A stretch of DNA of 6,318 nucleotides from positions 1 to 6,318 of the forward strand of contig JAIRLV010000093.1 in NCBI GenBank assembly GCA_031259185.1, written 5' to 3'. The translations under genes were made by a program, and so were the position numbers. The notes under the pieces are model-generated. The model made no database searches, had not been told where the DNA came from, and was given only the letters and a program-made list of their open reading frames with translations. Positions 1 to 6,318 of this stretch are shown here, piece after piece (position 1 is the first letter of the stretch; the number at the start of each line of letters is the position of its first letter). The DNA comes from Elusimicrobiota bacterium (lineage in GTDB: Bacteria; RUG730).

Positions 1-1
1 T

Positions 2-457
2 CTCAATATTAATAATATTGAAACTATTTTTGAAAAAAATTCTATCCCTATTGAATTCGATTTACTTTCTATAGATGTAGATTTTAATGATTATTATTTA
101 TGGGAAGCAATTAATTTATACAAACCCAGGGTAGTTATCATAGAGTATAATTCGTCTTTGGGTCAACATAATACGCTAGTTGTCCCTTATAAACGTGATA
201 AGGTTTGGGATGGTACAGGTTATTTTGGATCAAGTTTGAAGGCACTTGAAAATTTAGGAATAAAAAAAGGTTATTCGCTAGTTGGATGTAATTCTATCGG
301 CTCAAATGCTTTTTTTGTACGTTCAGATATTGTAAAAGATTTATTTTGTTCGCCATATACATCTGAAAATCATTTTGAACCAAGATTTTTAGTAAATTTG
401 AGAAATGGTCATCCTAAAAAAATAGCAGAATATATTAATTTAGATAACAAATATTAA
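2..457 (+). CDS. FkbM-like methyltransferase-family protein, C-terminal part (5' end outside window)
   Basis: The frame is open from the window edge to TAA at 455-457, giving about 151 residues with no start codon needed, so the gene begins upstream of the window. An internal TTG at 158 is not the true start, because good family-like sequence precedes it. Visible motifs are DLLSIDVDFNDYYLW (from about residue 20), then KPRVVIIEYNSSLG, GTGYFGSSLKALENLG, KGYSLVGCNSIGSNAFFVR, and a GHP near the C-terminus. This pattern resembles proteins annotated as FkbM-family or related SAM-dependent methyltransferases, often found in surface-polysaccharide clusters. The LLSIDxDxNDYxxW part would follow the Rossmann strand-4 region. 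The substrate cannot be told, and the SAM-binding glycine motif lies outside the window, so catalytic competence is unseen. A UDP-sugar decarboxylase gene at the other end of the window agrees with a glycan role, but only weakly. The family call rests on remembered motif similarity. Confidence 0.6.
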   Translation, partial: LNINNIETIFEKNSIPIEFDLLSIDVDFNDYYLWEAINLYKPRVVIIEYNSSLGQHNTLVVPYKRDKVWDGTGYFGSSLKALENLGIKKGYSLVGCNSIGSNAFFVRSDIVKDLFCSPYTSENHFEPRFLVNLRNGHPKKIAEYINLDNKY

Positions 458-491
458 TAAACGTTAACTTACCTTTTTTATTTTAAAAAGA

Positions 492-507
492 ATGTTTCAT
501 GAAACAT
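492..507. promoter_or_regulatory. Perfect 16-bp palindrome, candidate protein-binding site
   Basis: The sequence ATGTTTCATGAAACAT is identical to its own reverse complement. It lies 35 bp after the upstream gene's stop codon and 70 bp before the purB start. Its inner arms, TGTTTCA and TGAAACA, equal the arms of the ParB-binding parS site (TGTTTCACGTGAAACA), but the central CG is missing, so the half-sites are 2 bp closer. It contains G/C pairs in very AT-rich surroundings, which makes chance palindromy less likely than for A/T-only repeats. No T-tract follows it, so it is not a normal terminator. An operator for a dimeric regulator is the simplest reading; the bound protein is unknown. Confidence 0.45.
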
Positions 508-508
508 A

Positions 509-564
509 AACTATACAACATATAGTGGTGTTATACTATATATTGTGGTTTTTTATAATTTTTA
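509..564 (+). repeat. Dispersed intergenic repeat, copy A (hairpin-bearing)
   Basis: This segment aligns with the reverse complement of 5742-5799 over nearly its full length, at roughly 70-75% identity by hand count with two one-base gaps. The best blocks are 509-520 (10 of 12 identical), GTTATACT at 530-537 (8 of 8) and 546-564 (16 of 19). Many differences are transitions. The segment contains an imperfect hairpin: 516-525 (CAACATATAG) pairs with 536-545 (CTATATATTG) except for one C/A mismatch, around a 10-base loop. TGG and a run of six T follow, so the copy could also help terminate transcription from the gene upstream. It ends at the purB ribosome binding site. A TATAAT at 554-559 lies too close to the start codon to be a comfortable -10 box. 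Confidence 0.55.
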
Positions 565-576
565 GGAGACAATTTT

Positions 577-1872
577 ATGATAGCGAGATATAGTAGAAAA
601 GAAATGGCAAGAATTTGGACTGAAGAGTATAAGTTTCAAAAAATGCTAGAAGTAGAGATTTTTGCCTGTGAAATATTATCAAAAAAAGGAATTATTCCAG
701 AAAATTCTTTAAAAAATATTAAAGAAAAAGCAAAATTTGATATTGTAAGGATTAGAGAAATTGAAGAGGTTGTAAAACATGATGTTATTGCATTTTTGAC
801 AGCAGTTGGAGAAAATATTGGAGAAGATTCTAGATTTATTCATATAGGATTAACTTCCTCTGATGTTTTGGATACGGCTCAAGGAGCTATATTAAAAGAA
901 TCAATAAAGATTTTGAGAAAAGATATTATAGAACTTTTAGGGATTTTTAAAGAAAAAGCTATTGAATATAAGATGTTGCCAATGATAGGTAGAACTCACG
1001 GGATACATGCGGAACCAATGACTTTTGGACTAAAATTGGCATTGTGGTATTCTGATATGGAGAGAAATTTAGAAAGATTAAACGAGATGGAAAAGAGAGT
1101 TGCTGTTGGAAAAATTTCAGGAGCAGTTGGAACTTTTGCAAATTTGGAGCCTTTTGTTGAAGAATATGTTTGTGAAAAAATGGGCATTGCCAATGCAAAA
1201 ATTTCTACACAAGTTCTCCAGCGAGATAGACACGCTGAATATTTAACAACATTGGCGCTTATTGCAGGGACTGTTGAAAAAATAGCTACAGAATTTAGAA
1301 ATTTGCAAAGAACAGATATTCGTGAAATAGAAGAAAGTTTTTCAAAAGGACAGAAAGGCTCATCTGCAATGCCGCATAAGAAAAATCCGATAACGAGCGA
1401 ACAATTGACTGGGCTTGCTAGGATTATTAGAAGTAATTCTATTGCTGGGCTAGAGAATATTGCGCTTTGGCATGAAAGAGATATCTCGCATTCTTCTGTT
1501 GAAAGGATAATTTTGCCAGATAGTTCAATATTATTAGATTACATTTTGCAAAAACTAAAGACTATCATTTCAAATATGATTATCTACAAAGAAAATATGA
1601 ATAAAAACCTTTCTAAAACTCAAGGGTTATTTTTTTCCCAAAGACTTATGCTAAGTCTTGTAGGAAAAGGTATTTCAAGAGAAAAAGCATATCAGTTAGT
1701 TCAAAAAAATAGTTTAGAATCTTGGGATACTCAAAATTCATTAAAAGAATTAGTTTTAAAAGATATTGATATAATGTCCATTTTGAATGAAAAAGAATTA
1801 GATGAAATTTTTAGTTTGGATTATTATTTAAGAAATATTGATGAAATTTTTAAAAGAGTTGGAATAAAATAA
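577..1872 (+). CDS. purB: Adenylosuccinate lyase (PurB)
   Basis: A 431-residue cytoplasmic enzyme of the fumarase/aspartase superfamily. It releases fumarate from SAICAR to give AICAR and from adenylosuccinate to give AMP, so it acts twice in purine synthesis. The sequence is close to Bacillus-type PurB in length and motifs: MIARYSRKEMARIW at the N-terminus, His68 (KHDV), His89 (FIHIGLTSSD, 87-96), His141 in GRTHGIHAEP (138-147), TQVLQRDRHAEY (211-222), the superfamily signature GSSAMPHKKNP (261-271) on the mobile catalytic loop with Ser262/Ser263, and ERDISHSSVER (300-310). All expected catalytic residues are present. The ATG start is supported by AGGAGA at 564-569, seven bases upstream, and by alignment with the family N-terminus. 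No other purine gene is in the window. The upstream gap carries a palindrome and a repeat that could hold control sites. Confidence 0.97.
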   Translation: MIARYSRKEMARIWTEEYKFQKMLEVEIFACEILSKKGIIPENSLKNIKEKAKFDIVRIREIEEVVKHDVIAFLTAVGENIGEDSRFIHIGLTSSDVLDTAQGAILKESIKILRKDIIELLGIFKEKAIEYKMLPMIGRTHGIHAEPMTFGLKLALWYSDMERNLERLNEMEKRVAVGKISGAVGTFANLEPFVEEYVCEKMGIANAKISTQVLQRDRHAEYLTTLALIAGTVEKIATEFRNLQRTDIREIEESFSKGQKGSSAMPHKKNPITSEQLTGLARIIRSNSIAGLENIALWHERDISHSSVERIILPDSSILLDYILQKLKTIISNMIIYKENMNKNLSKTQGLFFSQRLMLSLVGKGISREKAYQLVQKNSLESWDTQNSLKELVLKDIDIMSILNEKELDEIFSLDYYLRNIDEIFKRVGIK

Positions 1873-1943
1873 GTATGAAAAAAATTTAAAAAATTTTACA
1901 TTTACAGATTTTTTAAATAAAAAGTTAAAAATGTTTTGAAAAA

Positions 1944-1972
1944 TTGAAATAATATTTGAAATATGCTATATT
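1944..1972 (+). promoter_or_regulatory. Candidate sigma-70-type promoter for murC
   Basis: TTGAAA at 1944-1949 and TATATT at 1967-1972 are separated by 17 bp, and the -10 box is preceded by TG one base away (1964-1965), giving an extended -10. Transcription would start near 1979-1980, about 40 bp before the murC ATG. The boxes match the consensus well, but the AT-rich background offers many near-matches. The placement in the 147-bp purB-murC gap supports separate transcription of murC. Confidence 0.5.
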
Positions 1973-2019
1973 ATAAAAATGTATGTTAAAAAATTATTTG
2001 AAAAAAGAGCGATAAAAAA

Positions 2020-3393
2020 ATGTTTAGCTTTATAAAGAAAATACATTTTGTTGGAATCGGTGGATCTGGAATGAGCGGGATAGCTGAGGTTTTAAATAAT
2101 TTAGGCTATAAAATTTCAGGTTCAGATATACAAGAAACTTTATTAACTAAAATGTTGGAGTCGCAAGGAATAAAAATTAATATTGGGCATTCAGCTCTAA
2201 ATATAAATGACGATGTTGAATTAGTTGTTATTTCTACGGCGATATCTATGGATAATCCAGAAGTTGTAATAGCAAAATCTAAAAACATCCCTGTCATTCC
2301 AAGAGCAGAAATGTTAGCAGAATTGATGAGACTTAAATATTCCATATTAATTGCAGGGACGCACGGAAAGACAACAACGACTTCTATGATTTCTTGGCTT
2401 ATGTATAAACTTGATTTTGATCCAACGATTATTATTGGTGGAAAATTGAATAATATAGGAACTGGCGCAAAAATTGGGAATGGGAAGTTTTTTGTGGCAG
2501 AAGCAGATGAAAGCGACGGTTCTTTTCTAAAATATAATCCGATTGTCGCGGTTTTAACAAATATTGATAATGATCATCTTGATTATTATGGAAATATGGA
2601 TAATTTAGAAAATTCTTTTTTAAATTTTGTTAATAAAATTCCATTTTATGGATTTAGCGTTTCATATAATGATGATCAAAATATTAGAAAGTTGATAAAA
2701 AAAACGAATAGAAAAAATATTAGCTATGGAATTGAGAATGAAAGCGATGTAATGGCAAAAAATTTTGTTATAAAAGATGGCAAAAATATTTTTGATGTAT
2801 ATAAAAAAGGCAATTTTTTAGGAAAAATCGTATTGTCAATGCCGGGAAAATACAATATTTTGAATGCTTTAGCTGCGATAACAGTTTTACTTGAATTCAA
2901 TGTTGATTTTGAAAGAATAGCGCTAGCTTTTTTAGATTTCAAAGGCGTTGGACGAAGGCTAGAAATAAAAGGACAAAAAGAAAATGTTTTGGTGATTGAC
3001 GATTATGGGCATCATCCTACTGAAATGAAATCAGTTTGGAATTCTATAAAAAATTTTTATGAAGACAGACAAAAAATTGTTGTTTTTCAACCGCATAGAT
3101 ATTCTAGAACGAAAATTTTGGCTGAGGAATTTGCAAAAGTTTTAAAAGATATGGATAAAGTTTTACTTTTACCGATTTATCCAGCAGGAGAAATTGATAC
3201 TGAAAAAGTAGATTTAGGCTTTATATTGAAGTTTTTATCTGAAAAAGAAAAAGAAAAAATTATTTGTTTTCAGCAAAAAAAAGATGTGGAAATTTTTTTG
3301 GATGAAAAATTGGATACAAAAGAAAAATCTTTAATTTTGACTTTGGGTGCAGGGGATGTCTACAAAATTGGGGAAAATTATTTAGGAATTTAG
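2020..3393 (+). CDS. murC: UDP-N-acetylmuramate--L-alanine ligase (MurC)
   Basis: A 457-residue cytoplasmic ATP-dependent ligase that adds the first peptide residue, L-alanine, to UDP-MurNAc in peptidoglycan precursor synthesis. The three Mur-ligase domains are visible. The N-terminal UDP-binding domain has HFVGIGGSGMSGIAEVL (9-25). The central ATPase domain has the P-loop GTHGKTTTT (113-121), EADESDGSF (161-169), TNIDNDHLDYY (180-190) and PGKYNILNALAA (275-286). The C-terminal domain has FKGVGRRLE (307-315), DDYGHHPTE (327-335), FQPHRYSRT (356-364) and LGAGDVY (442-448). The HFVGIGG start and the GHHPTE motif separate it from MurD, MurE and MurF. The start fits the family N-terminus, but only a weak purine-rich stretch (about 2001-2010) lies upstream, without a clear Shine-Dalgarno. 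No murB, murG, ftsQ or other wall gene adjoins it, unlike in many dcw clusters. Confidence 0.97.
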   Translation: MFSFIKKIHFVGIGGSGMSGIAEVLNNLGYKISGSDIQETLLTKMLESQGIKINIGHSALNINDDVELVVISTAISMDNPEVVIAKSKNIPVIPRAEMLAELMRLKYSILIAGTHGKTTTTSMISWLMYKLDFDPTIIIGGKLNNIGTGAKIGNGKFFVAEADESDGSFLKYNPIVAVLTNIDNDHLDYYGNMDNLENSFLNFVNKIPFYGFSVSYNDDQNIRKLIKKTNRKNISYGIENESDVMAKNFVIKDGKNIFDVYKKGNFLGKIVLSMPGKYNILNALAAITVLLEFNVDFERIALAFLDFKGVGRRLEIKGQKENVLVIDDYGHHPTEMKSVWNSIKNFYEDRQKIVVFQPHRYSRTKILAEEFAKVLKDMDKVLLLPIYPAGEIDTEKVDLGFILKFLSEKEKEKIICFQQKKDVEIFLDEKLDTKEKSLILTLGAGDVYKIGENYLGI

Positions 3394-3415
3394 AGATTTT
3401 ATAATTTTTAATTAT

Positions 3416-3437
3416 AAATATTTGAAAATATTTTTTT
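3416..3437 (+). terminator. Possible weak A/T-only terminator after murC
   Basis: AAATATT and AATATTT form a 7-bp stem around the loop TGAA, followed by a continuing T run to 3437. It begins 23 bases after the murC stop codon. The stem has no G/C pair, so it would be weak, and such structures arise easily by chance in this base composition. If it does not act, murC and atpI could be co-transcribed across the 70-bp gap. Confidence 0.25.
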
Positions 3438-3463
3438 CATATTTTTCATAATGGAAGGAATTT

Positions 3464-5596
3464 ATGGCAATAGCAAAACTAAAAAAAGTTAATATATTTT
3501 TTTTGAAAGACCAAACTGATGCAATATTGTCCTTTTTGCAAGAAATAAAGAAAATAGAGTTATTTGATATAAAAAATAAAAAAGGAATAATTGCAGAAAG
3601 AACAGGTTTAAAGTTAGGTAAAAACTTTTTATTTTCAGAAAAAAATGAATCAAATGAAAATGATAGAATAGGATTAGAAAATCAAGTTGATTTTGAGATG
3701 TCAAAGCAGAATCAAAATATTTCAAATTCTTTAAATGAAAAAATACAACTAATGACAGAATTAGAAAAAGCGAATAATATATTAGAACATTACGAAGTTA
3801 AAAAAAATCTTTTAGAAAAATTAAATCCTAAACTAATTATTTCAAAGAATGATTTTAATAATTTTTATAATTCAGCAGATAAAGTACAAAATTTAGTAAA
3901 TATAGCCCAAAAAATAAATACTTATTTGAGACAATTAGATGTTTATAGAAGTAAAAGAGTTGAACTTTTGGAAAATATGGAAAGTATAAAACCTTGGTTA
4001 AACATAAAATTAAGGTTAGACGAGATATTCGGCACATATTATACTAGAACTATTGCTGGAATTATTCCTATAGAGCAATATCAAGTTTTTTTATCAACAA
4101 AAATAGAAGGAATTGAAGACGATGCGTTTGAGATATTTGAAATAAATAAAGATAAAAACCATGTTTATTTTTTAATTTTATCTTATTTTGAAATAACAAG
4201 CAAAATTAAAGAACATATTTCAAAGTTTGGTAAAATATTACATTGGGAGGGAATGGAAAAAACTCCAACACAAATTTATGAGCAATCGCAAAGATATTAT
4301 GATGCTCTAAAAAGAAAAGAAAACTTGATAATTAAATTTATCCAAAAAAGAAGCGATTATTTAAAAGATATAAAAATTTTTTATGATAAGATTTATAATG
4401 AATGGTTAAAATTACAAAAAAATAATGAAACATATACGCTAAATAATGTCTCTATTTTAGCAGGTTGGATAAGGGAAAAAGATTTATACGAATTTCAACT
4501 TAATTTTGAATCGAGATTTCCAGAAATTTTTTTATTAATAGAAGAACCAGATTTTGCGAAGGATGATATTCCAATTGCTTTTGAAAATTATCCTACAATA
4601 AAGCCTTTTGAAATAATAACTGATTTATATGGGAGACCTGATTATTCAGGTATAGATCCGACTATATTTTTATCGCCATTTTTTATGTTTTTTTTTGGGA
4701 TTTGTTTGGGCGATGCGGGATATGGTTTAATAATGACAGCTTTAGCAATTCTAGGGAAAAAATTATTACCTAAAAAAAATAGTATGCGTAATATTTTCAA
4801 ACTTTTACTTTATACAGGATTTTCCACATTTTTAATTGGAATTTTGACTGGAACATTTTTTGGTAATATGGTTAACTTTTTGCCAAAAAATTTGTATTTT
4901 ATAAAAGAATTTTTAGCTAAAATACAAATAATAGATACTATGAGCCCTAAAGGTTCATTAATATTTTTGGGGTTTTGTTTAGTGTTTGGGTATATTCATT
5001 TATGTTTTGGGTTGTTTCTAAAAGTATATTTGTGTATTCGCGATAAACAATATAAAGATTTATTTTTATACGGATTGCCTGCTATGTTTATACAATTATC
5101 TCTTTTGCCAGTTACATTGTATTATGTTTTGGATTTTAATTTTATTCCAGCTATGATTATAAAAATATTTTTGTTTTTATTACTTTTTAGTATAATTTTG
5201 ATAGCTGTAAAACAATGGATTAGCAACGACGAGCTTATGGAAAAAATTTTTTGGTGTATTTATGCAAATTATTCCGCTATAACTGGGACATTTTTATCCG
5301 ATACATTATCTTATGCGAGACTTTTTGCTTTAGGACTCTCAGGCGGACTTTTGGGGCTTGCTATTAATGAAATTGCTGCTGTTTTCAAATCTATCCCATT
5401 TATTGGAATAATTTTTATGATATTGATTATGATAGGCGGGCATATTTTTAGTTTGGCAGTCAGCGGATTAGGTTCTTTTGTTCATTCTTGTAGATTGCAA
5501 TATTTAGAATTTTTTACAAAGTTTTTTGAAGCTTCTGGAAGAGAGATGAAACCTTTTTGTAATGAGAATAAATATATAGAAATTGATACGGAATAA
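3464..5596 (+). CDS. atpI: V/A-type H+(Na+)-ATPase membrane subunit I
   Basis: A 710-residue subunit (equivalent to eukaryotic subunit a; also called NtpI) that forms the stator half-channels for H+ or Na+ beside the c/K ring. Residues 1 to about 395 are the hydrophilic arm: MAIAKLKKVNIFFLK at the start and helical, charged stretches around 90-175 and 270-320 that suggest coiled coils. A polar stretch at about 57-90 looks poorly conserved. The membrane half starts at the family landmark PFEIITDLYGRPDYSGIDPT (381-400), then FFGICLGDAGYGL (410-422). Hydrophobic segments lie near 399-430, 445-470, 497-523, 532-556, 560-583, 596-610, 615-640 and 645-675. The channel arginine is R619 in LSYARLFALGLSGG. 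R677 in SFVHSCRLQYLEFF lies 58 residues on, like the second conserved arginine of the family. The ATG is supported by GGAAGGAA at 3453-3460, with short spacing. No other ATPase subunit is visible; K normally lies close by. Whether the coupling ion is H+ or Na+ cannot be read here. Confidence 0.95.
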   Translation: MAIAKLKKVNIFFLKDQTDAILSFLQEIKKIELFDIKNKKGIIAERTGLKLGKNFLFSEKNESNENDRIGLENQVDFEMSKQNQNISNSLNEKIQLMTELEKANNILEHYEVKKNLLEKLNPKLIISKNDFNNFYNSADKVQNLVNIAQKINTYLRQLDVYRSKRVELLENMESIKPWLNIKLRLDEIFGTYYTRTIAGIIPIEQYQVFLSTKIEGIEDDAFEIFEINKDKNHVYFLILSYFEITSKIKEHISKFGKILHWEGMEKTPTQIYEQSQRYYDALKRKENLIIKFIQKRSDYLKDIKIFYDKIYNEWLKLQKNNETYTLNNVSILAGWIREKDLYEFQLNFESRFPEIFLLIEEPDFAKDDIPIAFENYPTIKPFEIITDLYGRPDYSGIDPTIFLSPFFMFFFGICLGDAGYGLIMTALAILGKKLLPKKNSMRNIFKLLLYTGFSTFLIGILTGTFFGNMVNFLPKNLYFIKEFLAKIQIIDTMSPKGSLIFLGFCLVFGYIHLCFGLFLKVYLCIRDKQYKDLFLYGLPAMFIQLSLLPVTLYYVLDFNFIPAMIIKIFLFLLLFSIILIAVKQWISNDELMEKIFWCIYANYSAITGTFLSDTLSYARLFALGLSGGLLGLAINEIAAVFKSIPFIGIIFMILIMIGGHIFSLAVSGLGSFVHSCRLQYLEFFTKFFEASGREMKPFCNENKYIEIDTE

Positions 5597-5632
5597 ATAA
5601 TTTTTTAATACTTTTTTAAAATACAATTTTAA

Positions 5633-5668
5633 CTCAAATAATTAATTATGATTAATGAGAATTTTTTT
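5633..5668 (+). terminator. Possible weak terminator after atpI
   Basis: CTCA (5633-5636) can pair with TGAG (5656-5659), and TTAAT (5642-5646) with ATTAA (5651-5655) around a TATG loop. An unpaired five-base bulge lies on the 5' side. A run of seven T (5662-5668) follows. It starts 37 bases after the atpI stop codon, and the next gene is 170 bp further on, so a transcript end here would make sense. The bulge and the small number of G/C pairs keep confidence low. Confidence 0.3.
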
Positions 5669-5741
5669 CATTTTTAGAATAAATTATTTTGGCAAATTAT
5701 AAAAAAACTATTTTAAAATAATAATATAAAAACGAATAAAA

Positions 5742-5799
5742 TAAAAAATATAAGAAACCGCAACATAACAGTATAACGCTATTATTATATTGTATATTT
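5742..5799 (-). repeat. Dispersed intergenic repeat, copy B (hairpin-bearing, inverted to copy A)
   Basis: Read on the - strand, this matches 509-564 in the same order: AATATACA-like start, GTTATACT core (5777-5770), then CGGTTTCTTATATTTTTTA (5760-5742), which matches copy A at 16 of 19. On the - strand CAATATAATA (5792-5783) pairs with TGTTATGTTG (5770-5761), giving 10 pairs with two G-U wobbles around a 12-base loop. No gene on the - strand follows this copy, so it is not serving as a terminator or promoter for an obvious left-running gene. It lies in the upstream region of the decarboxylase gene, 42 bp from its start codon. Confidence 0.55.
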
Positions 5800-5816
5800 G
5801 AAATATTATATATACA
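5791..5816. promoter_or_regulatory. Inverted repeat upstream of the UDP-glucuronate decarboxylase gene
   Basis: TGTATAT (5791-5797) and ATATACA (5810-5816) are perfect 7-bp inverted arms 12 bp apart. Nested in them is ATATTTGAAATAT (5794-5806), a palindrome around a central G. The repeat overlaps the end of copy B and lies 25-50 bp before the start codon, where a promoter or operator is expected. It is almost all A/T, so chance is a real alternative. I see no confident -35/-10 pair for the gene. Confidence 0.25.
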
Positions 5817-5840
5817 TTGAATAGAAAAGGAGATTTTTTT

Positions 5841-6318
5841 ATGAAAACTATTTTGGTTACTGGTGGAACGGGTTTTTTAGGCTCGCATTTATGTAAAAGA
5901 CTTTTAGATGAAGGTAATAAAGTTATTTGTTTAGATAACAATTATACAGGAAATATAGAAAATATAAAATCTTTCATAGAAAATCCTGAATTAAAAAAAG
6001 ACGGAATTTTTAAATTTATTGAACATGATATAATAGAACCTATAAATATAGAAGAAAAAATAGACCAAATTTATAACCTTGCATGCCCGGCTTCTCCACA
6101 GCATTATCAAGGCAAAGCTTCCATTTACACTACAAAAACTTGTGTCATTGGAAGTTTAAATATGCTAGAATTAGCAAAAAAAAATAATGCTAGGATTTTA
6201 CAAGCTTCTACATCAGAAGTATATGGAGAACCACTAGTTCATCCTCAAATAGAAAATTATAGAGGCAATGTTAATCCAATAGGAATTAGAGCTTGTTATG
6301 ATGAAGGAAAGAGATGCG
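5841..6318 (+). CDS. UDP-glucuronate decarboxylase (UDP-xylose synthase type), N-terminal part
   Basis: The gene is cut by the right edge; 159 residues are visible, about half of the usual ~310. It is an extended short-chain dehydrogenase/reductase that uses bound NAD+ to oxidise UDP-glucuronate at C4, lose CO2 and re-reduce, giving UDP-xylose or sometimes the 4-keto-pentose. Seen in order: Rossmann motif GGTGFLG (8-14), acidic ribose-binding D32 in VICLDN (28-33), EHDI (61-64), the family hallmark [12 protein letters not shown] (79-90), [15 protein letters not shown] (99-113), catalytic TSEVYGE (124-130), [14 protein letters not shown] (145-158) with Tyr153 and Lys157. The CPASPxHYQ and CYDEGKR motifs separate it from GalE and RmlB. 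The ATG start follows AAAGGAGA (5826-5833) at a spacing of seven bases, the best ribosome binding site in the window. The product would feed surface-glycan synthesis. C-terminal substrate residues are not visible. Confidence 0.92.
   Translation, partial: MKTILVTGGTGFLGSHLCKRLLDEGNKVICLDNNYTGNIENIKSFIENPELKKDGIFKFIEHDIIEPINIEEKIDQIYNLACPASPQHYQGKASIYTTKTCVIGSLNMLELAKKNNARILQASTSEVYGEPLVHPQIENYRGNVNPIGIRACYDEGKRC

Noticed and set aside
158-457. A 99-residue gene starting at TTG 158
   Set aside because: The same frame is open back to the window edge and the upstream residues carry the family-like motif LLSIDVDFNDYYLW, so this is the tail of a longer gene.
473-490. Hairpin CTTTTT / AAAAAG after the upstream partial gene
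   Set aside because: One G/C pair closes an otherwise A/T stem and no T run follows on the + strand, which is weak support for a terminator.
492-507. A true parS site
   Set aside because: The central CG of the consensus is absent and the half-site spacing is 2 bp short, so I list it only as a palindrome with parS-like arms.
959-1198. - strand open frames inside purB
   Set aside because: They lie antisense to conserved PurB motifs and look like products of codon bias, with no motif of their own.
1884-1918. Inverted repeat ATTTAAAAAA / TTTTTTAAAT after purB
   Set aside because: It has only A/T pairs, a 15-base loop and no T-tract after it. Such a repeat is easily expected by chance here, so I do not call it a terminator.
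3451-3463. An earlier ATG (3451) as the atpI start
   Set aside because: It is out of frame with the 710-residue protein and contains the GGAAGGAA ribosome binding site itself.
5708-5941. A - strand open frame of 77 residues across the decarboxylase gene start
   Set aside because: It overlaps the well-supported decarboxylase gene, its left half is AT-rich non-coding sequence giving I/Y/F-rich protein, and it has no ribosome binding site or family motif.

Overview
The window is strongly AT-rich, with every recognisable gene on the + strand. It carries bacterial cell-wall synthesis (MurC), a V/A-type ATPase membrane subunit (subunit I, in place of F-type subunit a) and NAD-dependent UDP-sugar chemistry. 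This fits a low-GC, probably anaerobic or host-associated bacterium of a lineage that uses a V-type ATPase, such as spirochaetes of the Brachyspira kind, Endomicrobia/Elusimicrobia or Fusobacteria. I cannot choose among these from the sequence alone.

Layout from left to right. Positions 2-457 hold the 3' end of a gene with an FkbM-like methyltransferase signature, cut by the window edge. Positions 458-576 are non-coding and contain a perfect 16-bp palindrome followed by a ~56-bp repeat with a hairpin. Then come purB (577-1872, adenylosuccinate lyase), a 147-bp gap with a good promoter candidate, murC (2020-3393, UDP-N-acetylmuramate--L-alanine ligase), a 70-bp gap, and atpI/ntpI (3464-5596, V-type ATPase subunit I). 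A 244-bp non-coding stretch (5597-5840) follows. It holds a weak terminator-like hairpin and a second copy of the ~56-bp repeat in the opposite orientation. The window ends inside a UDP-glucuronate decarboxylase gene (5841 to the edge).

The three central genes are unrelated housekeeping functions: purine synthesis, peptidoglycan precursor synthesis and ion-motive force. They do not form a functional pathway. The two edge genes are both plausible parts of cell-surface glycan synthesis. None of the three complete genes shows a frameshift or a missing key residue.

The most interesting signal is non-coding. Two diverged copies of one element lie in inverted orientation just outside the purB-murC-atpI block, one upstream of purB and one upstream of the decarboxylase gene. 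Both can fold into a similarly placed ~10-bp hairpin, with some apparently compensatory changes. I found no sign of a defence system, CRISPR array, transposase or RNA gene of a known class.
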